DNA from: Candidatus Krumholzibacteriia bacterium
Lineage (GTDB): Bacteria; Krumholzibacteriota; Krumholzibacteriia; G020349025
Length of the DNA stretch: 64,000 nt
NCBI GenBank assembly: GCA_035649275.1
Contig: DASRJW010000009.1
Location: 7,022 to 71,021 of the forward strand
Reading direction: 5' to 3'
Both the position numbers and the translations under genes were made by a program. The notes under the pieces were generated by a model. That model was not told the origin of the DNA. It did no database searches and was given only the letters and a program-made list of their open reading frames with translations. Positions 55,442-63,858 of this stretch are shown here, piece by piece (position 1 is the stretch's first letter; every line of letters begins with the position of its first letter).

Positions 55442-56509
55442 TCAATAGGGCCCGCTGAAGAATCGATAGTAGATGTCCTGAGCCCCTTCCGGCCCCTGGA
55501 CCCAGACGCCGAGATAGCGCCCCGGAGTCGACGTCGGCGCGATCCGATGCGAGTAGCCTCCGGGGAGCGCCGTGTTCTCCACGAGCGCGGCGGGATCCGT
55601 GCTCGACCCCGCCACGGGCAGCTCGAACACCTTCGGGTTCGTGGGCCCCTGCGGGGTCGAGAGCCAGACGCAAAACCAACCGCCGCCGGTGCGCTGGTGG
55701 AGACCGGGAAACAGGTTGACCACGTTCCCCACCGTCTGAGTGATCCGCGTCGGCGGCGCCCAGTCGAGGCCTTCGGTCGAGGTCGAGAGGAAGAGATCCG
55801 ATTTTGGATTCATCCATGGCAGCGGTTGACTGGTGTCGTGCCGGACCCAGACGAGAGTGATCGTGTTCCCGGTGCGTGCCGCGAACGGCAGGTGATCGTG
55901 CTCCGTGGCGCTGTTGATGGCGGTCAGACTCACGGGTGCATCCCAGCTGCTGGCGGCGGGACCTTTCCTGGCCACGTAGATCTCGCTGGTGGGATTGGTC
56001 GTGTCGCGGATCTCACTCACGAAGTAGACGAGGAGCGTGCCGTCGGCGGTGCGCACGAGCGTCGGCACCCAGTCGTCGACGTCGGCCGCCGTGGTCACCT
56101 GCTCTTCCGTCCCCGGATTCCAGGTGAGGCCGTCGACCGAGTGGTTGTACCAGATGTGGCCGCGAAACGGCGCCTCCCAGCGAAACCAAGCCAGGTGGAA
56201 GACTCCCTGCTCGTCCTGGATCAGGCTCGGATTGAAATCGCCGCCCGTGCTCGTGGTGACGCGGAAGGGGCCGGTCCAGCCCGTGCCGTCCACGGTGCTC
56301 GTGATGTAGATGTCCGGGTTGCCGCCACGATCGGAAAACCAGGCCACGAACAGCCTCCCGTCCTGGGCGCGGAGCACGCTCGGATCCTCGTCCTTCGTCG
56401 GACTCCCGATCGAAAGAAGCTGCCCGGTGGGAACGACGGGCTCGACCGGATCGCTGCCGCAGCCGGCGGCAACGAGGAGGAGACCGAGGGCGACGCCGAC
56501 TTTCTGCAT
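55442..56509 (-). CDS. Lipoprotein with Asp-box (sialidase-like) beta-propeller
   Basis: A 355-residue protein with a lipoprotein signal peptide ending at Cys17 (VAAGC). The mature part is a six-bladed-type propeller with BNR/Asp-box loops: STVDGTGWTGP, HSVDGLTWNPG and TSTEGLDWAPP. Blade strands such as LFVAWFSDRGGNPDIYI are regular. It is related to sialidase/exo-alpha-sialidase-like proteins, but the arginine triad needed for sialidase activity is not evident. ATG 56509 is preferred because the lipobox then falls at the usual distance. It is 7 bases downstream of the SpmAB-like gene on the same strand. Confidence 0.8.
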   Translation of the reverse strand: MQKVGVALGLLLVAAGCGSDPVEPVVPTGQLLSIGSPTKDEDPSVLRAQDGRLFVAWFSDRGGNPDIYITSTVDGTGWTGPFRVTTSTGGDFNPSLIQDEQGVFHLAWFRWEAPFRGHIWYNHSVDGLTWNPGTEEQVTTAADVDDWVPTLVRTADGTLLVYFVSEIRDTTNPTSEIYVARKGPAASSWDAPVSLTAINSATEHDHLPFAARTGNTITLVWVRHDTSQPLPWMNPKSDLFLSTSTEGLDWAPPTRITQTVGNVVNLFPGLHQRTGGGWFCVWLSTPQGPTNPKVFELPVAGSSTDPAALVENTALPGGYSHRIAPTSTPGRYLGVWVQGPEGAQDIYYRFFSGPY

Positions 56510-56516
56510 GGCGTAC

Positions 56517-57746
56517 TCAGCCGAAGAACAAGTAGGTGACGAAGATCGCACCGATCACACCCGCGGCGTCGGCGGCGAGGCCACAGCCGAGGGCGTGGCG
56601 CGTTTTCTTCACGCCGATCGAGCCGAAGTAGACCGCCAGGATGTAGAAGGTGGTTTCGGTGCTGCCCTGGATGATGCAAGCAAGGCGACCGGCGAAGGAG
56701 TCGGGGCCCAGCGTCTTCATGGTCTCCACCATCAAACCGCGGGCGCCGCTCCCGGAGAGCGGCTTGATGAGCGCCGTCGGCATGGCGTCCACCCAGCGCG
56801 TGTCGATGCCGAGGGCGCTCACGCCGCTGCGCATCGCGCCGAGGATCGCCTCCAGCGCGCCGCTCGCCCGCAACGCGCCCACCGCCACCAGGATCGCCAC
56901 CAGATAGGGCACGATCCCGATCGCGACCTTGAAGCCCTCCTTCGCGCCGTCGACGAAGGTCTCGTAGAGCGGGATGTGGCGCCGTGCCCCCGCCGCAAGG
57001 AAGGTGATCACGACCGAGAGCAGGAGAAAATTCGCCACCAGCGCCGAGCGCGGGCCCACCATTTCCGGGGTGAGGCTGGCGAAATAGGCCACCATGCCAC
57101 CGATGAAAAGGGTGATCAGTGCCAGCCAGCCGATCACGACTCGGTTCCAGAGGCTCAAGCGCTGGATGGCGGCGGTGACGAGGAGCCCGCACATCGTACT
57201 GCAGTAGGTGGCGATCAGGATGGGCACGAAGACGTCGGTCGGGTCGGCGGCACCGAGCTGGGCCCGGAAGGTGAAGATCGTCATCGGCAGTACGGTGACC
57301 GACGAGGCGTTGATCACCATGAAGAGGATCATCTCGTCGGTGGCGCGCTCGGGTTCCTGGTTGAGCGTCTGCAGCTCCTGCATCGCTTTGAGGCCGAGGG
57401 GCGTGGCGGCGTTGTCGAGACCGAGGACATTGGCCGACAGGTTCATCACGATGGCGCCCGCCGCCGGGTGCCCTGCCGGAATCCCGGGGAAGAGGCGAAG
57501 GAAAAGGGGCCGGAAGGCGCGGGCGATGGCCTCGACGGCGCCGCTCTTCTCGCCGACACGCATCATGCCGAGCCAGAGGCTCATGACGCCGGTGAGGCCG
57601 AGGGCGATTTCGAAGCCGGTCTTGGCGGAGTCGAACAGCGCCCCGACCACGTCCCGGAAGACTTCGGTGCGGCCGAAGACCAGGGCCTGGACGAGCGCGG
57701 CCAGAAAGGCGACGAGGAAGAACGACGCCCAGATCCAGTTCAGCAT
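56517..57746 (-). CDS. Fused SpmA-SpmB-like membrane protein (nucleoside recognition/Gate domains)
   Basis: A 409-residue protein joining the two spore-maturation-type membrane domains that are separate genes in Bacillus. The SpmA half has GVMSLWLGMMRVGEKSG, IVMNLSANVLGLDNAATPLGLKAM and INASSVTVLPMT. The SpmB half has GAKEGFKVAIGIVPYLVAILVAVGALR and the QGSTETTFYILAVYFGSIGVKKTRHA end. Both are Gate (nucleoside recognition) domains and integral to the membrane. Its use in a presumed non-sporulating diderm points to a transport or envelope role; the substrate is unknown. Confidence 0.9.
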   Translation of the reverse strand: MLNWIWASFFLVAFLAALVQALVFGRTEVFRDVVGALFDSAKTGFEIALGLTGVMSLWLGMMRVGEKSGAVEAIARAFRPLFLRLFPGIPAGHPAAGAIVMNLSANVLGLDNAATPLGLKAMQELQTLNQEPERATDEMILFMVINASSVTVLPMTIFTFRAQLGAADPTDVFVPILIATYCSTMCGLLVTAAIQRLSLWNRVVIGWLALITLFIGGMVAYFASLTPEMVGPRSALVANFLLLSVVITFLAAGARRHIPLYETFVDGAKEGFKVAIGIVPYLVAILVAVGALRASGALEAILGAMRSGVSALGIDTRWVDAMPTALIKPLSGSGARGLMVETMKTLGPDSFAGRLACIIQGSTETTFYILAVYFGSIGVKKTRHALGCGLAADAAGVIGAIFVTYLFFG

Positions 57747-57882
57747 CTCGAGACCCCGATCAGCATCCCCTCCACCTCAGGGGGCGCAGCATAGACGGAC
57801 CCCGGCCGGGAGGGGAACAGGATCCGTGCCGCTCGACTGTCGGGAAGATCACTTTCGGCGCTGCCGTACGCCGTTCCAGACC

Positions 57883-59046
57883 TCAGTGAGACGCATCTTT
57901 GCTGGGGGCGAAGCGGGAGAGACCGAGGAAGCCGACGGGAAGTCGCGTAGCGCCGTCGAGGGTCAGATCGGCGAGCACCTCGCCGACGACCGGGGCGAAC
58001 TTGAAAGCATGACCCGAGAAGCCGGTGGCGACGATGACGTTCGGATGCCGCGGGTGGCGGTCGATGATGAAGTGCGAGTCCGGCGAGTTGTCGTACATGC
58101 AAACGGTGAGCGACAGCAGCGGCCCATCGGCGTCGGGGAGATGGCGCCGGAGCCCTTCATGGCACTCCTCTTCGTCGGCCGCGTTCGCGCTCCGTTCCAC
58201 CGTGTCCGGGTCGCAGGGCCGCCCGCGGGCGTGGATCGCCGACTTCAAACCCGGATGCCAGGGCAGAACGGGGAAGCCGTAGTAGAGGGCTCCATCCTCG
58301 CGTTCGATCGCCCAGCACGGCCAGCGCCCGAGGTCGAAGATGCCCTCCGCCTTGGGTTGCACCCAACCCATGATTTGTCGCGTGATCACGAGATCCACTC
58401 CCAGGTCGCGGCAGAGCTTGGCGGACCAGGGGCCGCCGGCGAGGACGAGACCCCCGGCCCGGTACTCCCGGCGCTCGCTCCGCACCCGAACGCCGCTGCC
58501 GTCCGCAGACCACTCGAGCACGCGCTCGTGGCCGTGCAGCTCGGCGCCGTGGCGGAGAGCGCCTGCAGCGAGGGCGCCGACCGCGAGCTCGGGGACGACG
58601 AAACCGGCGTCGCGCTCGAGCAAGCCGACGAAGGAATCCGGCAAGCGCAGGGGCGGGAAACGCTGGGCGAGCTCGGCGTGCGTGAGGAGCTCGTGGACGA
58701 GACCGAAGCGCCGTGCCGCCTGCAAAGAGCCCGGCACCAGCTCGCTGCCGCCTGGGCCCATGGGCCCCTCCGGGCCGGCGTAGAGCGCGCCGGTGAGATG
58801 CAGGAGCTTCACCCCCGACCGCTTCTCCAGCTCCTGCCACAACTCGAGCGAGCGTTGCAGGAGAGGCACGTAGTCCGGGTGCTCGAAGTACGCCAGGCGG
58901 AACATGCGCGACTGGCCGTGGTGGGCACCGAAGACGTGGGGGATGGCGAACTGCTCCAGGCCGAGCACGCGGCAGCCGCGCCGGGCCAGAGCCTCGCAGG
59001 CCGCTGCACCCATCGTCCCGACGCCGATGACGATCACGTCGTGCAT
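57883..59046 (-). CDS. N-methyl-amino-acid oxidase, MSOX/SolA type (FAD-dependent)
   Basis: A 387-residue flavoprotein related to monomeric sarcosine oxidase and N-methyltryptophan oxidase. The FAD dinucleotide-binding motif VIVIGVGTMGAAACEALARRG starts at residue 4, with the middle Gly kept. Cys316 in VCMYDNSPDSHF is the expected site of covalent flavin attachment (Cys315 in MSOX). The C-terminal FSGHAFKFAPVVGEVLADL is the second FAD-binding block. It should oxidise a secondary amine such as sarcosine to aldehyde, amine and hydrogen peroxide. The oxygen requirement contrasts with the pyruvate formate-lyase operon, so the organism may be facultative. Confidence 0.92.
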   Translation of the reverse strand: MHDVIVIGVGTMGAAACEALARRGCRVLGLEQFAIPHVFGAHHGQSRMFRLAYFEHPDYVPLLQRSLELWQELEKRSGVKLLHLTGALYAGPEGPMGPGGSELVPGSLQAARRFGLVHELLTHAELAQRFPPLRLPDSFVGLLERDAGFVVPELAVGALAAGALRHGAELHGHERVLEWSADGSGVRVRSERREYRAGGLVLAGGPWSAKLCRDLGVDLVITRQIMGWVQPKAEGIFDLGRWPCWAIEREDGALYYGFPVLPWHPGLKSAIHARGRPCDPDTVERSANAADEEECHEGLRRHLPDADGPLLSLTVCMYDNSPDSHFIIDRHPRHPNVIVATGFSGHAFKFAPVVGEVLADLTLDGATRLPVGFLGLSRFAPSKDASH

Positions 59047-59097
59047 GACGGCAGAGCATAGCCAGGTCGGGCCGAGAGGGGAACGGGATCACCGTGG

Positions 59098-59149
59098 CAC
59101 TCGCCGCCCTCCGGTCTGGGGACTCCGGAGCCGGGGTGGGCGGCGAGTG
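59098..59149 (-). terminator. Strong 12-bp hairpin after a lipoprotein gene
   Basis: CACTCGCCGCCC at 59098-59109 pairs perfectly with GGGCGGCGAGTG at 59138-59149. The 28-base centre can form a further TCCGG/CCGGA stem. It abuts the stop of the minus-strand lipoprotein gene. No T-tract is present on the minus strand, so it may be a weak or Rho-assisted terminator or an mRNA-stabilising hairpin. Confidence 0.6.
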
Positions 59150-59575
59150 TCACTGAACGCGGAAGGCGTTGGAGAAGAGCTTCTCGGGGAGCTCGGGTCG
59201 GGGCTCGGTTCCAAACGGGATGACCCAACGATAGACGCCATCTTCCCGGGAAACGAACAGGTCCACGAAGGAGACCGTGTCGCCAGGAAACAGCGGACGG
59301 TATTCTGGCATGAGGTGGTTCTTGCAAACCGTGAAGTAGCTCGGCTCCCAACAGACCCCGGACTGGACCTCGACCTCGCGCATCATGAGCCGTCCACAGT
59401 GCTTGAAAAACACGGGCGTGTCGCCACGGTTCGAAATCGTCACCGTGATGGTCTCACCCTTCGCGTACGTCCGATGCTCGGTGCGCGCGACCAGGCCCGG
59501 CAGCGCGGGACTGTTGAGCGCCTCGTCGCAGCCAGTGAGAAGGACGGCCGCGAGCAGAACCGCTGGCGTGCACAT
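59150..59575 (-). CDS. Small lipoprotein, BsuPI/intracellular proteinase inhibitor-like Ig fold
   Basis: A 141-residue lipoprotein with signal peptide and lipobox Cys16 (LLTGC). The mature part has the strands of an Ig-like domain: GLVARTEHRTYAKGETITVTISNRGDTPVFFKHCG, then LFPGDTVSFVDLF and GVYRWVIPFG. This layout resembles the BsuPI proteinase-inhibitor or CARDB-like folds, but no family call is safe. Three Cys residues in the mature domain could form a disulfide. The ATG at 59575 is chosen because it gives a perfect lipoprotein signal; the frame is open much further upstream only as a shadow of the next gene. Confidence 0.7.
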   Translation of the reverse strand: MCTPAVLLAAVLLTGCDEALNSPALPGLVARTEHRTYAKGETITVTISNRGDTPVFFKHCGRLMMREVEVQSGVCWEPSYFTVCKNHLMPEYRPLFPGDTVSFVDLFVSREDGVYRWVIPFGTEPRPELPEKLFSNAFRVQ

Positions 59576-59640
59576 CGGCAATCGACCTTCCCCGCGGGAG
59601 ACTCTCGCCGGCCAGGCTCGCGCCAAAGGGCGCGATCGTG

Positions 59641-60897
59641 CTACGGAGTCATCACCGCCGTCGTGAAGGTGAATTCCTGGGAATACGCAAAGGCGCCGTC
59701 CTGGCGTGGAGCCGCCAACCACGAGGTGGGCCCCGTCCCAGTCCACCGGTTCACCGGGCCGGCGTCGTCCACGTGCGGCAGCTCGTTTTCCTTCCACACT
59801 CTCCAGCGGTACAGTGCCTCCGGTTCGAGGACCAAGCCGAAGACATCGGTAAGGATGGTGCTGGTTTCGGAAGTGAAGACGAGAAGGGTCGTGGCACTGG
59901 TGGTCGACGAGACGCTCATCACGTAGATCCCGGGTCCATCCCCCGCGTTCCAAGCGAAGGGTGTCGACTGCGCCACGTCCGTGGCGCCATCCGTGGGCGA
60001 AGAGAGTTCTGGTCCGGCGAACACCACGATCTCGACCGAAGAGTCCAACCCCGGGAGGAACTCCGTAGCTCCCTGGCTGTAGCCGAACAAGGATGCATCG
60101 CGAGCGCCCACGGCGATGCGGCATGAGCCATTGCGAAGCACAGGCGCAGTGAAATCGAATTCGAGGCCCGCTTCGACCTGCGAATGTTCCATATTCAGTT
60201 TCTGCCCCTCGAAGGTGAGCGTGAGCCCGTGCCAGACCGACTCGTAGGCACCGGGCAAGGTCACGGTGGCATGAACGTTGGCCGTGGGCACTTCCACGAA
60301 GTCCGTGAGCTCGAAGTCCTCCACGACCCTAGCGCCTTCGTCCAGCGTGACCGGGCGGGTCGCCAGCCCCAGATACTCCTTGGAGCGTGTCTGCATTTCC
60401 GTTTGCCGCAGGGCGTAGAGCGTCCCTGGATGTGGTGCGAGCTCTCCTGTCCAGAGTAGGTTCATCCAGTAGGAGCTGGTCTGAGGGGAGGCCGACACCG
60501 GGTTCCCGAGAGCGCCGGCGAAAAACAGGGTCGTCGAGACTGCTGGGTCGAAGGGCACCCGTCCCGTCACGATGGCGAATCGCAGCGGGGCAGCCACGCG
60601 GTGGACCATGACCGCGGGATCGCTGCGCCTGAGACCCCGGTACACCAGGACCGGCGAGTCGAGCACCACGAGATCGTAAGGGACCAGGACGTCGTCGAAA
60701 TGGAAAGCGCCATGGGGACCCGTAGTCGTCATCTGCTCCCCGATGACGATTCGGATTCCGCCGACTGGATTCCCCATCAAGTCGATGACTCGACCTTGGA
60801 TTCCGCCCGCCGGCGCCGGGCAAGTGGTGCACTCGTCGTCGCAGGCGGGCAGGAATCCGGACAAGAGGAGCAGCGCTACGAGAACACGGGAGGACAT
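59641..60897 (-). CDS. Lipoprotein with carboxypeptidase-regulatory-like domain
   Basis: A 418-residue lipoprotein with lipobox Cys19 (LPAC) followed by DDECTTCPAP. Residues about 33-95 form a carboxypeptidase-regulatory-like domain (GGIQGRVIDLMGNPVGGIRIVIG, GPHGAFHFDDVLVPYDLVV). A middle region of about 190 residues is beta-rich and unrecognised. The C-terminal ~110 residues look like a fibronectin-III-type module (SSPTDGATDVAQSTPFAWN, LYRWRVWKENEL). It is a likely surface or periplasmic binding protein. It lies 65 bases upstream of the small lipoprotein and 27 bases downstream of the aromatic-rich protein, all on the same strand. Confidence 0.75.
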   Translation of the reverse strand: MSSRVLVALLLLSGFLPACDDECTTCPAPAGGIQGRVIDLMGNPVGGIRIVIGEQMTTTGPHGAFHFDDVLVPYDLVVLDSPVLVYRGLRRSDPAVMVHRVAAPLRFAIVTGRVPFDPAVSTTLFFAGALGNPVSASPQTSSYWMNLLWTGELAPHPGTLYALRQTEMQTRSKEYLGLATRPVTLDEGARVVEDFELTDFVEVPTANVHATVTLPGAYESVWHGLTLTFEGQKLNMEHSQVEAGLEFDFTAPVLRNGSCRIAVGARDASLFGYSQGATEFLPGLDSSVEIVVFAGPELSSPTDGATDVAQSTPFAWNAGDGPGIYVMSVSSTTSATTLLVFTSETSTILTDVFGLVLEPEALYRWRVWKENELPHVDDAGPVNRWTGTGPTSWLAAPRQDGAFAYSQEFTFTTAVMTP

Positions 60898-60924
60898 GGC
60901 GTGGACCTCCGTGCCGGCATCATT

Positions 60925-62250
60925 TCAATTGCCGCGCTTGGCCCCAATGTGCGCGCGCACGCGCTCCGCCGGAGCCGACGATTTGGTTTCTGACCGCGCC
61001 GGCGGTGGATTCGCATTTGCTTCCTTGCGCTCGCGCACCTCCATGATCCTCGGGGCCTCGGACGCCGGCCGCGCCTCGCGCACCGGCTGCCTGGCTTCCC
61101 GCGCCTCTGGCTGCGCTTCCCGCCCCTGGGCAGGTTGCTCGCGTATGGTCTCGAAGCGACCACGCGGCAGGTCGATGCTCCGTGCCTCCCGCTGCGGCGC
61201 AGACTCCTGGCGCTCCGCTTCCCGCTGCGGAGGCGACTCCCGCCGTTCCGCCGCCTGTTCGGCTCGCACCGGCCGCATGAACCCACGGTCCTCGCGCGCC
61301 GCTCGGGTCTCCTGCCTCACGGGTGTCGCTGGCCGGGACGGCGCCGGACGCTGGCCGTCGAGCCCAACTCGGCTGGGTTGGAACCAGGTGCGCAGGCGCT
61401 CCGTCCTCGCTTCGCGCTTCTTCGCTTCGGTGCGATTCTCGCCGCTCGGCGGCGACCACGGCCCTCCGGACCGGGTCCTCGGGGTGAGCGACACCGTCTC
61501 GCGGATCGGCACGGGCTGCGGGTCCACCCGCTTCCGGACCTCGGGCTCCACCGCGCGCTGGGCCCGCAACCGCTCCTTCACGAGCAGCGTCGGCCGCAGG
61601 GGCTCACGCCGGCGTTCGTGGCGCACTTGACGGTAATCCCAGTCGCGCCGATAACAGTGGTCAGGCACGTCACGATAGTAGACGTCGTAGTCGTAGAACG
61701 TGATGCCCACCGACCAGCCGACGAAGCGCGGATAGTGGTAGTAGTAGAAATCCGCGCAATGGACCCGGTCCCAGAAGGGGGCCCAGTAGCAGTCGTCGAA
61801 GCCCCAACCAGAGACGTACAGGTTCTGGGCCCAGGCGTCGTAGTAGAAGGGGCTCCAGCCGACGATGACGCCACCGTCGTCCCGGAACATGGAGGACATG
61901 AGCGGGCGCCACTGGATCGGATACAGCGGCCGCCACACGTAGCCGTACACCCCGTTGTGCCGCCAGTAGCCGTAGTGCTCGGTGATGACCCCCCATGGGT
62001 CGTTGGAGACCCAGACGAGACCATCGACGGCATCCTCGTAAAGGTAGCCGTTGTTATAGGGCTCCCAATCGACGGCGACCAGATCCTGGAACGGTCTCCA
62101 GTACTGGACGCCGCCGATGAAGATGATGTCGCCCCACTCGGTGAGTTCCGGGAAGTCGACGAAGATCGGCGACGTGTGGTCGGCGTGACTCGGTCGAGGG
62201 GCCAGGGCCACAACGGTCGCGACGAGCCCCGCTAGAAGAATGGATCGCAT
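60925..62250 (-). CDS. DUF6600-like exported aromatic-rich protein with charged, disordered tail
   Basis: A 441-residue protein with a signal peptide (LLAGLVATVVALAPRPSHA). Residues 25-210 are extremely rich in Trp and Tyr: WRPFQDLVAVDWEPYNNGY, VWVSNDPWGVITEHYGYWR, YGYVWRPLYPIQWRPLM and FYYYHYPRFVGW. The repeated W-x-P / G-x-W-x pattern resembles DUF6600-type exported proteins. Residues 215-441 switch abruptly to a low-complexity Arg/Glu/Gln/Pro tail (REAERQESAPQREARS) predicted to be disordered. AGGAGG precedes the ATG. The function is unknown; a cell-surface or matrix-binding role is plausible. Confidence 0.75.
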   Translation of the reverse strand: MRSILLAGLVATVVALAPRPSHADHTSPIFVDFPELTEWGDIIFIGGVQYWRPFQDLVAVDWEPYNNGYLYEDAVDGLVWVSNDPWGVITEHYGYWRHNGVYGYVWRPLYPIQWRPLMSSMFRDDGGVIVGWSPFYYDAWAQNLYVSGWGFDDCYWAPFWDRVHCADFYYYHYPRFVGWSVGITFYDYDVYYRDVPDHCYRRDWDYRQVRHERRREPLRPTLLVKERLRAQRAVEPEVRKRVDPQPVPIRETVSLTPRTRSGGPWSPPSGENRTEAKKREARTERLRTWFQPSRVGLDGQRPAPSRPATPVRQETRAAREDRGFMRPVRAEQAAERRESPPQREAERQESAPQREARSIDLPRGRFETIREQPAQGREAQPEAREARQPVREARPASEAPRIMEVRERKEANANPPPARSETKSSAPAERVRAHIGAKRGN

Positions 62251-62535
62251 TTCAACCCCTCCTGGTTCGCTGCCCCGCCGCCGGGTCGCTTCTCACTGCC
62301 GAGGACCCCGAGGGCTGGAGCGGAGCGCCGTACTGCGGTGAGGTGTTCACCACCTCGGCTCTCCAGCTCCTCGACTCGGACTGCACCATTCGTGCCGCGC
62401 TTCCACGAGATCACTTGGCGCGTCCGCTATCGTGGAGCTATTCTCAGCCTACGGCGCGTTTCGCCGCGCCCCCACGGGAAAAGCTTTCGGGACCCGAAAA
62501 AAAAGTGGCCTGCGGCCGAAAAAACGGACCGACCC

Positions 62536-63858
62536 ATGGCAAGAAAGCCTGAACCCGGGGGCCGCGGCCCGGCCCCGAGCCAGGTCATCGATCTCCTCCT
62601 CCATGTCCTCGACACCCTCGGCATCGCCGGCGACCAGGAGATCGCCGATCTCGTCGGCGTCAGCCGGGAGCAGGTGAAGAACTGGAAGAAGGGGATGGGG
62701 GAGAATCTGAAGCTCGTGACCTTGGACGGGGTGAAGCGGGCGCTGGCGGCGCACCTGCGCTCCCTCATGGATCACACTTCGTTCGTCGATCCGAACGGCC
62801 GCATGGTTCGTCTGGAAGTGGAGGACGGCGCCGGGCCCTCGGAACTGCTGCGCCAGTTCGGCGACAAGTACACCCACGACTCCTACCTCGGTCATCGCTT
62901 CCTGTATTACGACCCGCACTGCGCTCTCGCCTGGGAAAACCTGATCAAGCGCGGTTACGGCCAGGAAGAGTGGCTGCAAGGCGTCGAGCGCTGCGCCGCG
63001 AAGTGGCTCGGAGATCTGCGGGAGGGCGTCGGCGTCGACGTGATCAGCCTGGGACCCGGCGAAGGGGAAAAGGAATGCCGCATCCTGCGGCAGCTCGTGA
63101 GCAGAGAACAGCAGCTGCAGCGGCCGCTCGCCTGGCTCACCTACATGCCCGTGGATCTCTCCATGCCGCTGCTCCTCAAGGCGGCGAAGCGGGCCCTGGC
63201 CGAGCCGCGGTTGTGGGCCTCGCGCCCGGACGCCATGCGCCTGCTCACCCCGATCTGCGCCGATTTCGAGTACGGCAGCCTCGATTTCGCTGCGCGCCTG
63301 CCGAGCGCGCAGCGCACCGATGGGCTCCGGCTCGTGCTCGTGCTCGGCAACATCCTGGGCAACGTGCGCGACGAGGAATCCTTCATCCGGAGCACGCTGC
63401 TCCAGCTCACGCGGCCCGGCGATCTGGTCTGGGTGGAGGTAGGGCGCAAGTTGGATCCCATCGAGAGCGATCCGGTCTACCCCATGACGGTGCACAAGAC
63501 CGAGCGCTCGGCGGAGGAGTCGACGCGCACCGCCCTCTTGGAGATGCCATACCGCGTCTGGGAGGTGTCGCAAGGACGCCTGCCGCGGGAGGTGCAGCTC
63601 CGCGTCACCCTACAAAGCTACGAGGGTGGCGACGACAGCTGCAAGATCCCGGGCAGCGTCAACTTCTGCCACGATCTCATCATCCAGGAAGAAAAAATGC
63701 AGCACCGCATCCGCACCATGCTCTTCACCCGGCGCTACACCGACGAGGCGCTCAGCGCCACCTTCGAGAAGCTGGGGCTCGAGGTCGAGGAGATCGTGCA
63801 CGTGAAGGACTCGAAGGGCCGGCCGCTCATTGCCCACTACCTCCTGCGCCGGGCCTGA
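62536..63858 (+). CDS. EgtD-like (histidine-specific) SAM methyltransferase with N-terminal HTH
   Basis: A 440-residue protein. Residues about 15-70 form a helix-turn-helix of the Cro/CI type (GIAGDQEIADLVGVSREQVKNWKKG). From about residue 90 it matches the EgtD / histidine-specific methyltransferase family: FLYYDPHCALAWENLI, DVISLGPGEGEKECRIL (SAM-binding loop), LTYMPVDLSMPLL, LVLVLGNILGNVRDEESFI and GDLVWVEVG. In EgtD these segments bind SAM and trimethylate histidine to hercynine. No EgtB, EgtC or EgtE is present. The ATG lacks a ribosome-binding site, and an A8 tract lies 30 bases upstream. Confidence 0.8.
   Translation: MARKPEPGGRGPAPSQVIDLLLHVLDTLGIAGDQEIADLVGVSREQVKNWKKGMGENLKLVTLDGVKRALAAHLRSLMDHTSFVDPNGRMVRLEVEDGAGPSELLRQFGDKYTHDSYLGHRFLYYDPHCALAWENLIKRGYGQEEWLQGVERCAAKWLGDLREGVGVDVISLGPGEGEKECRILRQLVSREQQLQRPLAWLTYMPVDLSMPLLLKAAKRALAEPRLWASRPDAMRLLTPICADFEYGSLDFAARLPSAQRTDGLRLVLVLGNILGNVRDEESFIRSTLLQLTRPGDLVWVEVGRKLDPIESDPVYPMTVHKTERSAEESTRTALLEMPYRVWEVSQGRLPREVQLRVTLQSYEGGDDSCKIPGSVNFCHDLIIQEEKMQHRIRTMLFTRRYTDEALSATFEKLGLEVEEIVHVKDSKGRPLIAHYLLRRA

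Noticed and set aside
62480-62530. Possible intrinsic terminator on the minus strand (GGCC-GCA-GGCC followed by T8)
   Set aside because: The stem is only 4 bp and no minus-strand gene lies upstream that would need it; the A/T tracts are more likely part of the methyltransferase leader.
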